A stretch of 7,738 bases of DNA from Candidatus Helarchaeota archaeon (GTDB lineage Archaea > Asgardarchaeota > Lokiarchaeia > Helarchaeales > JABXJV01): the NCBI GenBank assembly GCA_013375355.1, contig JABXJV010000285.1, forward strand, positions 1-7,738, given 5' to 3'. The position numbers were made by a program, and so were the translations under genes. Shown in pieces: positions 1 through 6,825 of the stretch (position 1 is the stretch's first letter; each line of letters begins with the position of its first letter). The notes below the pieces were generated by a model. It did no database searches. It saw only the letters and a list, made by a program, of their open reading frames with translations, and was not told where the DNA came from.

Positions 1-1
1 A

Positions 2-745
2 GCTAGAATGGAAACAAAAGCCGTATTAGAAGGTGACGAATGGGGTATAAATGGTAAAAAACGATTCATTACTAATGGTGGACAAGGACAGCATACAGTT
101 TGGGCAATTACTAACCCTAATGCTGAACGACCACAGAAGGGAATGAGTTGTTTTATTGTACCTAAGGACACAAAAGGATTAAGTGTAGAAAAACGTCACG
201 ACTTGCTTGGTATGCGTGGTGTACACAATACACAGTTAAAATTTGAAAATGTAAGAGTACCTAAAGAAAATTTGATAGGAAAAGAGAATGAAGGATTTAA
301 TATTTTAATGCGAATGTTTGTAACTGAAAGAGCCACTGCAACAGCTGAGGCGACCGCTTTTATGCTTGGTGCAATAGAAACAGCTAAAAAATACGCTAAA
401 GAACGAGTTCAATTCGGCCAGCCAATAGCAAAATTTCAAGCCATACGTTTCATGATTGCTGATATGGTGACGATATGTTATGCAGCGAGATTAATGCTAT
501 GGAATTTATGTAGACAGATAGACGCAGGCGGTAATCCATTCAAAGAAGCTGCAATGTCTAAACTTTTTGCAAGTTCTCAAGGGATTCAAGTTTGTATTAA
601 TGCTCTCCAGATCTGCGGTGGAGACGGGTACACAAAAGAATATCCTGTTGAACGATATTTAAGAGATATGAAGCTTATGCAAATTGGTGGGGGTACTGAT
701 CAAATTCAAAGGTTGATTATTGCAAGAGAAGAGCTGGGTAGATAA
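2..745 (+). CDS. Acyl-CoA dehydrogenase, C-terminal part (5' end outside window)
   Basis: This is a flavin-dependent acyl-CoA dehydrogenase, which introduces the alpha-beta double bond in acyl-CoA and passes electrons to an electron-transfer flavoprotein in the cytoplasm. The reading frame is open to the left edge (codons GCT AGA precede the ATG at 8). That ATG falls in the middle domain, just before the conserved FITNG flavin-contact motif, so it is internal and the gene is truncated by the window. Visible parts, numbered from that Met: middle beta domain about 1-90 (FITNG 20-24), then the C-terminal helical domain with ERVQFGQPI (132-140) and the QICGGDGYTKEYPVERYLRD segment (201-220). The usual catalytic Glu of short- and medium-chain enzymes (EGT motif) is Gly here (IGGGT, 226-230). 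Glu107 in TER lies where isovaleryl- and long-chain dehydrogenases keep their catalytic base, so it probably belongs to that subtype. Substrate chain length cannot be told. It converges with the TPR gene, leaving 10 bp. Confidence 0.93.
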   Translation, partial: ARMETKAVLEGDEWGINGKKRFITNGGQGQHTVWAITNPNAERPQKGMSCFIVPKDTKGLSVEKRHDLLGMRGVHNTQLKFENVRVPKENLIGKENEGFNILMRMFVTERATATAEATAFMLGAIETAKKYAKERVQFGQPIAKFQAIRFMIADMVTICYAARLMLWNLCRQIDAGGNPFKEAAMSKLFASSQGIQVCINALQICGGDGYTKEYPVERYLRDMKLMQIGGGTDQIQRLIIAREELGR

Positions 746-769
746 AAAAGAGATTTTATAAATATTTTT
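744..769. terminator. Shared T-rich termination zone between convergent genes
   Basis: The two stop codons are 10 bp apart. For the minus-strand TPR transcript, a T6 tract (positions 749 to 744) lies 7 nt past the stop. For the plus-strand dehydrogenase transcript, TTTT at 754-757 and T5 at 765-769 follow the stop. There is no GC-rich hairpin, which suits archaeal intrinsic termination on U-tracts. In a genome this AT-rich such tracts are common, so the call rests mainly on position. Confidence 0.4.
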
Positions 770-3700
770 CTACGAAATTTTTAAATTCATCCATATCTTT
801 GAGACTATCAAAGTCAGGATCTTCCAGTGCTTGCTTTGCAAATTTAGGATTTAAATCTATAGCTTTCTTTATATAAGGCATAGCATGTTCCGGCTCATTT
901 TTTAAGGCATAAATGCATGCAACGTTGTAGTGAGCTGAGCTATTACTTGGCATGAGCTTAATTACTTCTTGAAAATCATTCATTGCTTCATCTATTTTTT
1001 CTAGATTCAATAGATTATAACCCCTTTCAAATATTGCTTTAGTATTTGTTGGATCAATTTCAATTGCTTTAGTCCAACTTTCAATTGCTTCCTCTTTCCT
1101 ATTTAATTTAACTAATACAAAGGCCCTATTGCTCCAAGCAAGAGCGTAATCATTTCTAAGTTCTATTGCTTTCTCATAACTTTTAAGGGCTTCCTCATAT
1201 CGATTAAGGTTTTCCAAAGAAACTCCGTGATTGTTCCAAGCCTTCTCGTATTTAGGATTAATCCTTACTACTTCCTCAAAATCTTCAAGTGCGAGTTCAT
1301 ACTTTTTCAGATTTAAATATTGGAAACCTCTGTCAAACATGGTACGATAATCAGAAGGATTGATAACTAATGATTTAGACCAGCTTTCAATTGCTTCTTC
1401 TGGTTTCCCTAATGATAACATTGCATAACCTCGATTTGCCCAACCCAGAGCATAGTCTTTTTTTATTTCTACGGCTTTATCATACGATTTCAAAGCGTCC
1501 TCAAACTTTTTCATTTTCTCAAATGCGTATCCTCTGTTGTTCCAGCAAATATAATCATTTGGATCTATTTCCAAGCTCCTATCATAAACTTTAATTGCTT
1601 CGTCGGGTTTTCCAGTATCTTCTAATACTGCTGCTTTGTTTAAAAGAGCTTTAGTATATTCTGGAAATATTTCTAGTGCTTTATCAAAAAGTTCTAAGGC
1701 ATCATCGTATTTTTTTTGTTTATGTAATATAAGACCCATATTATTGTAGCCTCTGTAATATTTCGAATCTATTTCTGTAGTCTTTTTATAATTTTCAAAA
1801 GCTTTATCGAAATCCCCTAATTTTTCTGACAATATACCATAATTATTCAAAGCAGCTGTATAAGAAGGATTTAGTTCTAAGCTTTTTTCATAATATATTT
1901 TAGCTTCTTGTAATTTACCTAAACGAACAAGTGCTTCTGCGGTATCATACCATGTATAGGAATCTTTTGGATATATTTCCAGAGCTTTTTTAAATAATTC
2001 TAATGCCTCTTCCAAGTTTCCAAGATCTTTCATAATATAACCCTTGTCTACATATAATAAATCGTCTTTTGGATATTTTTCAATTAAATCGTCAAGTATT
2101 ACTAATGCTTCATCTCTTCGATTTATTTTTGCAAATATTTGAGCCTTTGTCCTTAGGGCAGCTTTATAATCAGCTTTGATCTTGAGAGCTTCTTCAATGG
2201 AGCTCAATGCTTCATCTAATTGTCCCAGTTTAAATAACACGAAACCCTTATTATATAAAGCAGCTGCATCTTTGGGTAAAATTTTAAGACCTTGTTCATA
2301 AAAATCTAGGGCTTCATTGTATTTTCTTAAATTTTGGAGTGTGAGTGCTTTATTAAAGTATGAAAAAGGAGAAGATGGATCGAGCTCAATACATTTCGTA
2401 AAGCATTTTAAAGCTTCTTCATAATTCTTTTTTACATTTAAATATAATAAACCTAAATCATTATAGGCAAATCTATAATTTGGATTTATTTCTATTGCTT
2501 TCTTATGATTTTCAATCGCTTTATCTTTTTCTCCCATCCCATCAAGAGTAACCGCTTTATTATAATATGCAAAATCGCTATTCGGATTCAATTCTATAGC
2601 CTTTTCATATGATTTTAGAGAATTTTCAGGGTCCTTAAGATCATCTAATATATTACCTCTATAACCCCAAAATAAATCATCATCTGGAGCGAGTTCCACT
2701 AATTTCTCAAAAAGTTCTAATGCTTCTTTTTTCTTATTATTCTTATTTAAAGCAAGAGCCTTGGCAAACAAAACTTCAATATTTTCTGGTTCTAATTTTA
2801 AAGCTTTATCATATAAAACAAGAGCTTTATCAATTTCACCTAAATCAATTAAGATTCTTCCTTTATTGATATATGCTTGAGTATTTGCTTCAACATCAAG
2901 AGAATCATCTAAATATTTTAGGGCTTCTCTTTTCATATCAAGTTCTGAAAGAATTTTAGCTTTGTAATTTAAAGCATAAGTATATTTTGGATTAATGTTT
3001 AAAGCTTCCTCCACGCATTTCAAGGCATCATTTGTCTTTTTTAAATATTTATGTAATAAACGCCCTTTATTGTACCAAGCAACATGAAAATGTGGATCTA
3101 TTGCTAAAACTTTATCATACATTTCAATAGATTCCTCAGCCTTTTCTAGACAGTCTAGTGAATAAGCTTTACGGAATAAAGTTTCTTGATGATTTGGCAT
3201 TCGTTTTAAAACTTCATTATATGACTTTATGGCGTCTTCAAATTTTTCGTTAAGTTCTTGACACCAACCCAAATTAAACCATGCTTCGGAATAGTCTGGG
3301 TTATATTCCACTGCTTTCTCGTAGTATTTAATCGCTTCATTACAATCTTTTTCATCAAGATGAATATTTCCAAGATTATAATGGGGTATATCGTAATCTG
3401 GTTTAATTTCAATCGCTTTATTATAGCATTCAATAGCTTTTTCCTTATTATTTAGTCTATAATAAGCCAATCCCATATTATTCCAAGCATTATGAAATTT
3501 AGGATCAAACTCAATCGCTTTTTTACTGAATTCAATTGATTCTTCATATTTTTGTAATTGGATTGCTACATATCCTTTTTTAAACCAGATTAAAGCAGGA
3601 TCTTTTATTTCACTCTCATCCATTATCTTATCTAGACAGGTCATTGCGCCTTCAAAATCTCCTGTTTTTATACAAGTTTCTGCTGATGTTAACCAAGCTT

Positions 3701-3887
3701 CTGAACTTTCTTCGTCTGGAAATTTCAAGGCTGCTAATCCTCGAGTTAATACATTTTCTGAAGTTTTCAAACTTTCCGGTGCCGATTTTTCCCAATCAAG
3801 TTTTGGTTTTGTTTTATATTTCAATTGGTCTCTCGGGTGCCAAAATTTTTCTTTAATTTTAGCTCTTTCTTTTTCTTCCTTGCTCAA
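756..3887 (-). CDS. Giant tetratricopeptide-repeat (TPR) protein, 28 repeats
   Basis: This is a 1043-residue cytoplasmic scaffold, a TPR superhelix that would bind other proteins or peptides. Its partner cannot be inferred. Residues 1-60 form a charged, Lys/Glu-rich N-terminal tail with no signal peptide. Residues 61-1016 are 28 consecutive TPR units, mostly exactly 34 residues, with the usual pattern (W/Y at 4, G/A at 8, A at 20, A at 27, P at 32). Units at 61-97, 268-302, 303-334, 335-369 and 472-506 depart from 34 residues. Residues 1017-1043 form a capping tail with the DPDFDSLKDMDEF motif that often closes TPR arrays. No transmembrane segment or catalytic domain is present. The start is TTG at 3887, directly after an in-frame TAA; the next in-frame Met is residue 82, inside repeat 1, so TTG is the only sensible start. 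Only a weak Shine-Dalgarno-like GTTGAT precedes it. The gene diverges from the flavoprotein gene and converges with the dehydrogenase. General TPR function is certain; the specific role is unknown. Confidence 0.95.
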   Translation of the reverse strand: MSKEEKERAKIKEKFWHPRDQLKYKTKPKLDWEKSAPESLKTSENVLTRGLAALKFPDEESSEAWLTSAETCIKTGDFEGAMTCLDKIMDESEIKDPALIWFKKGYVAIQLQKYEESIEFSKKAIEFDPKFHNAWNNMGLAYYRLNNKEKAIECYNKAIEIKPDYDIPHYNLGNIHLDEKDCNEAIKYYEKAVEYNPDYSEAWFNLGWCQELNEKFEDAIKSYNEVLKRMPNHQETLFRKAYSLDCLEKAEESIEMYDKVLAIDPHFHVAWYNKGRLLHKYLKKTNDALKCVEEALNINPKYTYALNYKAKILSELDMKREALKYLDDSLDVEANTQAYINKGRILIDLGEIDKALVLYDKALKLEPENIEVLFAKALALNKNNKKKEALELFEKLVELAPDDDLFWGYRGNILDDLKDPENSLKSYEKAIELNPNSDFAYYNKAVTLDGMGEKDKAIENHKKAIEINPNYRFAYNDLGLLYLNVKKNYEEALKCFTKCIELDPSSPFSYFNKALTLQNLRKYNEALDFYEQGLKILPKDAAALYNKGFVLFKLGQLDEALSSIEEALKIKADYKAALRTKAQIFAKINRRDEALVILDDLIEKYPKDDLLYVDKGYIMKDLGNLEEALELFKKALEIYPKDSYTWYDTAEALVRLGKLQEAKIYYEKSLELNPSYTAALNNYGILSEKLGDFDKAFENYKKTTEIDSKYYRGYNNMGLILHKQKKYDDALELFDKALEIFPEYTKALLNKAAVLEDTGKPDEAIKVYDRSLEIDPNDYICWNNRGYAFEKMKKFEDALKSYDKAVEIKKDYALGWANRGYAMLSLGKPEEAIESWSKSLVINPSDYRTMFDRGFQYLNLKKYELALEDFEEVVRINPKYEKAWNNHGVSLENLNRYEEALKSYEKAIELRNDYALAWSNRAFVLVKLNRKEEAIESWTKAIEIDPTNTKAIFERGYNLLNLEKIDEAMNDFQEVIKLMPSNSSAHYNVACIYALKNEPEHAMPYIKKAIDLNPKFAKQALEDPDFDSLKDMDEFKNFVEKYL
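942..1553 (-). repeat. Tandem duplication of a three-TPR module inside the TPR gene
   Basis: Repeats 22-24 (residues 779-880, DNA 1553-1248) and repeats 25-27 (residues 881-982, DNA 1247-942) match unit by unit in the same order. By hand alignment without gaps, 16/34, 16/34 and 13/34 residues are identical (45/102). The match includes features outside the TPR consensus: ALKSYxKA followed by a helix end lacking the usual Pro (KKDY and RNDY), then ALxWxNR, then EEAIESWxK, then RGxxxLNL with DFxEV. This points to duplication of a 102-residue block, not just shared consensus. Confidence 0.7.
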
Positions 3888-3918
3888 TTATAATCAACTA
3901 CCATATCAATTTTCGAGA

Positions 3919-3928
3919 CTTATAAAAA
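3919..3928 (-). promoter_or_regulatory. Candidate box A (TATA) for the TPR gene
   Basis: On the minus strand TTTTTATAAG lies 32-41 nt upstream of the TTG start, with an A/G-containing stretch before it that could act as a BRE. An archaeal start site about 25 nt downstream would leave a leader of roughly 12 nt. The surrounding DNA is very AT-rich, so this is a positional guess. Confidence 0.35.
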
Positions 3929-4011
3929 ATATCAAAATCTTTTCTTATAATATTTCTTTCTTTTTCTTAGTCGTAAATTAAAAAATATTATTTTTATTAA
4001 TATGTCATCCA

Positions 4012-4017
4012 TTTAAA
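4012..4017 (+). promoter_or_regulatory. Candidate box A (TTTAAA) for the flavoprotein gene
   Basis: TTTAAA lies 46 nt before the ATG in the 176-bp divergent intergenic region. A start site about 25 nt downstream would give a leader of roughly 25 nt that includes the GAGG ribosome site. Other AT-rich matches, such as TTATTAATAT at 3996-4005, are possible alternatives. Confidence 0.28.
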
Positions 4018-4052
4018 GGATTTTAATTTTCAAAATTTCTTAGAATCAAAAT

Positions 4053-4056
4053 GAGG
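4053..4056 (+). promoter_or_regulatory. Ribosome binding site (GAGG) for the flavoprotein gene
   Basis: GAGG is followed by a 7-nt spacer to the ATG at 4064. It supports that start, which also begins directly at the expected first beta strand of the nucleotide-binding fold. Confidence 0.7.
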
Positions 4057-4063
4057 AAAACTA

Positions 4064-5422
4064 ATGGAATTTGATTTAATAATTGCTGGAGCTGATTGTG
4101 CAGGAAGTACAGTTGCAAAATTAGTTGGAGAAGCTGGATATTCAGTCTTATTAATAGATGAGAAGGATGAGGGGGAACTTGGTAGACCTTGGCATGATGC
4201 TGTATTTCCATTTGTCTTCGAATTAACTGGTATAAAACCATTTGGAAAAGAACGTACAGCCGCTAGTACAAAAATATTTTCTCCAAATCAAAAGATCTCT
4301 GGAGTTGTAGTAGGAGGAAAAGATTATTTAGTATCTCGTGAAGAATTGTCAGCAAAACTAATTGGCTCGATTAAAAATATAGATAATATTGTCTTCAAGG
4401 ATAAAACAGAAGTGATAAGACCTCTCCAAAAAGACAATTCGGTCGTTGGTGTTGAACTCAAGGAGATGGGAGCAGTTAAACAATATAAAAGTAATATAAC
4501 AGTTGATGCAACGGGATTTAAATCAGTTCTCAGAAAACAAATGCCATTTGAATCGGGGATAGATTCGAGTGATGTTGATGATTATGAAACATGTGTTACT
4601 ACAAAACAAATCCGAAAGCGTAAAGAAGGTGATATTGTTGGTGAGTCTGTTTGGGGTGTATATGGAGGAGGTATGTGGGTAAATAATGATAGACCTGGAA
4701 TTAGTGAAGTAGGATTGAGATATCGAGGGACTCTTGATTTAAATATAAATGAAATATTAGGTGAATTTAGCAAAAGTCGAGAATATATAGATGATAAAAT
4801 CATTACAGCAAGAACTGAATTAGTACCAGTTCGACGCAGTTACGACCAGCTAGTATCTAACGGTTTTATGCTGGTAGGTGTTTCGGGCTGTCAATCTGAT
4901 GCAATGTCAGGTATGGGTGTGTCTGCATCAGTTTTAGCTGGAAGTTTAGCAGCCAAAACAATTATAAATGCAATTAAAGAAAAAAAATATGATATGAGAA
5001 CGCTTTGGCCTTATCAGGTAGAATATATTAGAGAAAAAGGAGCGGAATATTCTGGTTTAGATATAATGAAAAAATATTTTCAATATATTACTGAAGATGA
5101 ATTTAATTTCCTATTTGAAAAAGAAATTATCACTTTTGAGATAATAGAATACCTTGGAGGTAAAAAAGAGACTACAGCAGAGATTTCATTTCGTCAATTA
5201 TTTTTAAAATTTATGAAGGGAATGCTATATAAGCCAGGACTTATGAATCGACTTCGAAAAGCTATTTCACAAGGCGAAAAAATGAGAAAAATTTACGCAA
5301 AATTTCCAGAAAAATATGATAAAGAGTTATTTGAAAAATGGAAATTTAATGTAAATAAATTAATAAACAAGGTTAAGAAAGAATGTAGTAAGTTCGATGA
5401 TGGGATCGAATATAACCATTAA
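4064..5422 (+). CDS. Geranylgeranyl reductase-family flavoprotein-like protein with altered FAD motifs
   Basis: The 452-residue protein has the layout of the geranylgeranyl reductase/FixC-type FAD-dependent oxidoreductases. These reduce isoprenoid chains of archaeal lipids or act in electron transfer. Visible parts: N-terminal Rossmann strand and loop (residues 4-17), acidic end of the second strand (IDEKDE 31-36), VDATG at 147-151, and a third nucleotide-binding segment with LVGVSGCQ (270-277) and SGMGV (282-286). A basic helical C-terminal region covers about 310-452. Length is normal for the family. Several signature positions differ: the GxGxxG loop is GADCAG (Asp11 for the second Gly), the GD motif reads GV (Val273 for Asp), and the YxWxFP substrate motif seems to be GMWVNN (203-208). 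It may bind FAD atypically, bind another ligand, or be a non-catalytic paralogue. It has an ATG start with a good Shine-Dalgarno. It stands alone on its strand and converges with the AN1-JAMM gene. Fold assignment is fairly sure; function is not. Confidence 0.72.
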   Translation: MEFDLIIAGADCAGSTVAKLVGEAGYSVLLIDEKDEGELGRPWHDAVFPFVFELTGIKPFGKERTAASTKIFSPNQKISGVVVGGKDYLVSREELSAKLIGSIKNIDNIVFKDKTEVIRPLQKDNSVVGVELKEMGAVKQYKSNITVDATGFKSVLRKQMPFESGIDSSDVDDYETCVTTKQIRKRKEGDIVGESVWGVYGGGMWVNNDRPGISEVGLRYRGTLDLNINEILGEFSKSREYIDDKIITARTELVPVRRSYDQLVSNGFMLVGVSGCQSDAMSGMGVSASVLAGSLAAKTIINAIKEKKYDMRTLWPYQVEYIREKGAEYSGLDIMKKYFQYITEDEFNFLFEKEIITFEIIEYLGGKKETTAEISFRQLFLKFMKGMLYKPGLMNRLRKAISQGEKMRKIYAKFPEKYDKELFEKWKFNVNKLINKVKKECSKFDDGIEYNH

Positions 5423-5445
5423 AAAAACTTATTCTATTCTTTTTT
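5421..5445. terminator. Shared T-rich termination zone between flavoprotein and AN1-JAMM genes
   Basis: The convergent stop codons are 11 bp apart. A run of seven A (5421-5427) gives a U7 tract just beyond the minus-strand stop. A T6 tract at 5440-5445 lies about 18 nt past the plus-strand stop, inside the end of the opposing gene. No stable hairpin is seen, which is consistent with U-tract termination in archaea. Confidence 0.45.
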
Positions 5446-6810
5446 AATCGCAACTCGATAATAAAACCAATCAATAACAGGTAAGTTCGGATCTTGGGGG
5501 TTATGTTCATATATACAATCTATTATGCCAATCTGTCTAATCCAAGGACAAATTACAACACCCGCTTGAGGAATCAGTTGAAAATCAATAGGATCTGGTT
5601 TCAATTGATATTTATTGTAAATTATATCAATTTGGTTCTTTATTGAGGACCAAGTGTCCGGGTTTTGTTGTACTATCACCGACATAACTTCTTTAAAAAC
5701 TGTCGTGTAGGGAATAGATATATTAATGGCTTTAAGAAGAAATTCAATTTGATAAATATCAAATTTACGTAAAAACGCTGCTAAGTGAAGCATTTCATTC
5801 CAATTAAAGTTTGTATTCAATGATAAATATTCGAAAATTGATAGTGTAGCAGTAAGTCTTAAATGACTTAATTCATCTCCAGGTGAATAAATAGGAACAC
5901 TTTTATATGGATGTGAATGAACAAATCCTATTATTTTATCCTCCACTTCTTCAAGCTCTATCATAATTTTAATTAGATTTTTGTAATTTTGAGCAGTTAT
6001 CATTTCTCCTCCAACTGAAAGTGGTTTATAACGAGTTATTTCTTTTATAGAATTATCAGAATTCCGCTTACCTATTAGATAACCACTACATTCGCGATCT
6101 CCCGATTGACGTGCATGTTCTGAAATTTCCGTCAAAATTTTATTGCTAAATACTAAATAGCCTTTAGTTTTTATGTCAAAATGCTTTTTATTAGTCATTT
6201 TAGAATGAAAACCCACCTGTGTTATTTTTTCAAAACCAACCATTGATTGATTAGAAGAGGAGAAATCTGTTAGGGTTGAATAATAACACTCAATAATTTT
6301 TTGTAAAGATAACTTATCAAGAGGGATCTGGTAATTATCACTTAATTTTTTCAGCTGTTTTAATGGATTACCAAAAATACTTAGCCAATTCCAAACTCCT
6401 TCAATTAAACGATGCTTTAACATCGGTCTCATTCTTCTAATTAAAATTCTCCCTTTAGGATTGCTAATTATAAATTTTCTTAGCACTAATTCCTTGTGCT
6501 GGGTGATATTTTCATCCAGATTTATGTAAGATTTAATTAATTTGTTAATTGATGAGGATATCATATTAATATCTAACGTGATTTCTCCATTTGCAGGATA
6601 ATAATATTTGTTAGTAGTAATTTGACTTGTTAATGCTTTATCTTTATTAGTCTCTGATAGAGTAGATGTTAATTTAGATTCTTTTTTATCAATTTTCTCA
6701 TTACAATTATGATTCATAGGTTGTCTATGTTCAAAACAAAAATCACGATTACATTTTTTACAATGAAAGATTATATTAACAGATGCGTTGCAAAACTGGC
6801 AAGTTGTCAC
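5434..6810 (-). CDS. AN1-type zinc finger plus JAMM/MPN metalloprotease domain protein (candidate deubiquitinase)
   Basis: This is a predicted zinc metalloprotease of the JAB1/MPN/Mov34 (JAMM) family with an AN1 zinc finger at its extreme N-terminus. Numbering is from GTG at 6810 (458 residues). AN1 ligands are C4, C7, C17, C20, C25, H28, H34 and C36, a complete match to C-x2-C-x9-C-x2-C-x4-C-x2-H-x5-H-x-C. A Ser/Thr/Lys-rich linker (about 37-68) and a helical region of unknown fold (about 80-180) follow. The JAMM core has Glu240 in ECSGYLIG, His298 and His300 in HSHP, then Ser309 and Asp312. The His-to-Ser spacing is 8 residues, where Rpn11 and Csn5 have 7. About 100 mainly helical residues separate the motif from a final strand region (about 415-432). 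Known JAMM enzymes cleave ubiquitin or ubiquitin-like isopeptide bonds, so deubiquitinase activity is inference. No ubiquitin, E1 or E2 gene is in the window. GTG is preferred over the TTG at 6837, which lacks a ribosome site and adds nine residues. No membrane segment is seen. Confidence 0.9.
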   Translation of the reverse strand: MTTCQFCNASVNIIFHCKKCNRDFCFEHRQPMNHNCNEKIDKKESKLTSTLSETNKDKALTSQITTNKYYYPANGEITLDINMISSSINKLIKSYINLDENITQHKELVLRKFIISNPKGRILIRRMRPMLKHRLIEGVWNWLSIFGNPLKQLKKLSDNYQIPLDKLSLQKIIECYYSTLTDFSSSNQSMVGFEKITQVGFHSKMTNKKHFDIKTKGYLVFSNKILTEISEHARQSGDRECSGYLIGKRNSDNSIKEITRYKPLSVGGEMITAQNYKNLIKIMIELEEVEDKIIGFVHSHPYKSVPIYSPGDELSHLRLTATLSIFEYLSLNTNFNWNEMLHLAAFLRKFDIYQIEFLLKAINISIPYTTVFKEVMSVIVQQNPDTWSSIKNQIDIIYNKYQLKPDPIDFQLIPQAGVVICPWIRQIGIIDCIYEHNPQDPNLPVIDWFYYRVAIKKE

Positions 6811-6819
6811 TATGTTATA

Positions 6820-6825
6820 CTCCCT
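6820..6825 (-). promoter_or_regulatory. Ribosome binding site that decides the AN1-JAMM start
   Basis: On the minus strand AGGGAG (containing GGAG) sits 9 nt before the GTG at 6810. It lies downstream of the alternative TTG at 6837, which has only A/T upstream. The GTG start also puts the first zinc-binding Cys at residue 4, typical of N-terminal AN1 fingers. Confidence 0.6.

Noticed and set aside
8..10. ATG at position 8 as the true start of the acyl-CoA dehydrogenase
   Set aside because: It falls in the middle domain, the frame is open upstream, and about a third of the family's usual length would be missing.
1391..1594. Plus-strand open frame opposite the TPR gene
   Set aside because: It lies wholly inside the strongly supported TPR coding region on the other strand; its sequence is low-complexity with no domain and no ribosome site.
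3227..3455. Overlapping small open frames on both strands within the TPR gene (also 3644-3856)
   Set aside because: These are frame shadows of the TPR repeats in AT-rich DNA, with no motifs and no Shine-Dalgarno.
756..3887. DNA-level tandem repeats or CRISPR-like spacing in the TPR gene
   Set aside because: The periodicity of about 102 bp comes from the 34-residue TPR units; nucleotide identity between units is too low for a CRISPR or satellite array.
3960..4008. AT-only near-palindrome in the divergent intergenic region as an operator or hairpin
   Set aside because: Symmetry is imperfect and expected by chance in nearly pure A/T sequence; no GC-containing arms.
4023..4241. Minus-strand open frame across the flavoprotein start
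   Set aside because: It overlaps the ribosome site and the Rossmann segment of the better-supported gene, and its composition (Leu/Gln-rich) looks like antisense of coding sequence.
4582..4803. Minus-strand open frame inside the flavoprotein gene
   Set aside because: It is antisense to a full-length coding frame, with no homologous features.
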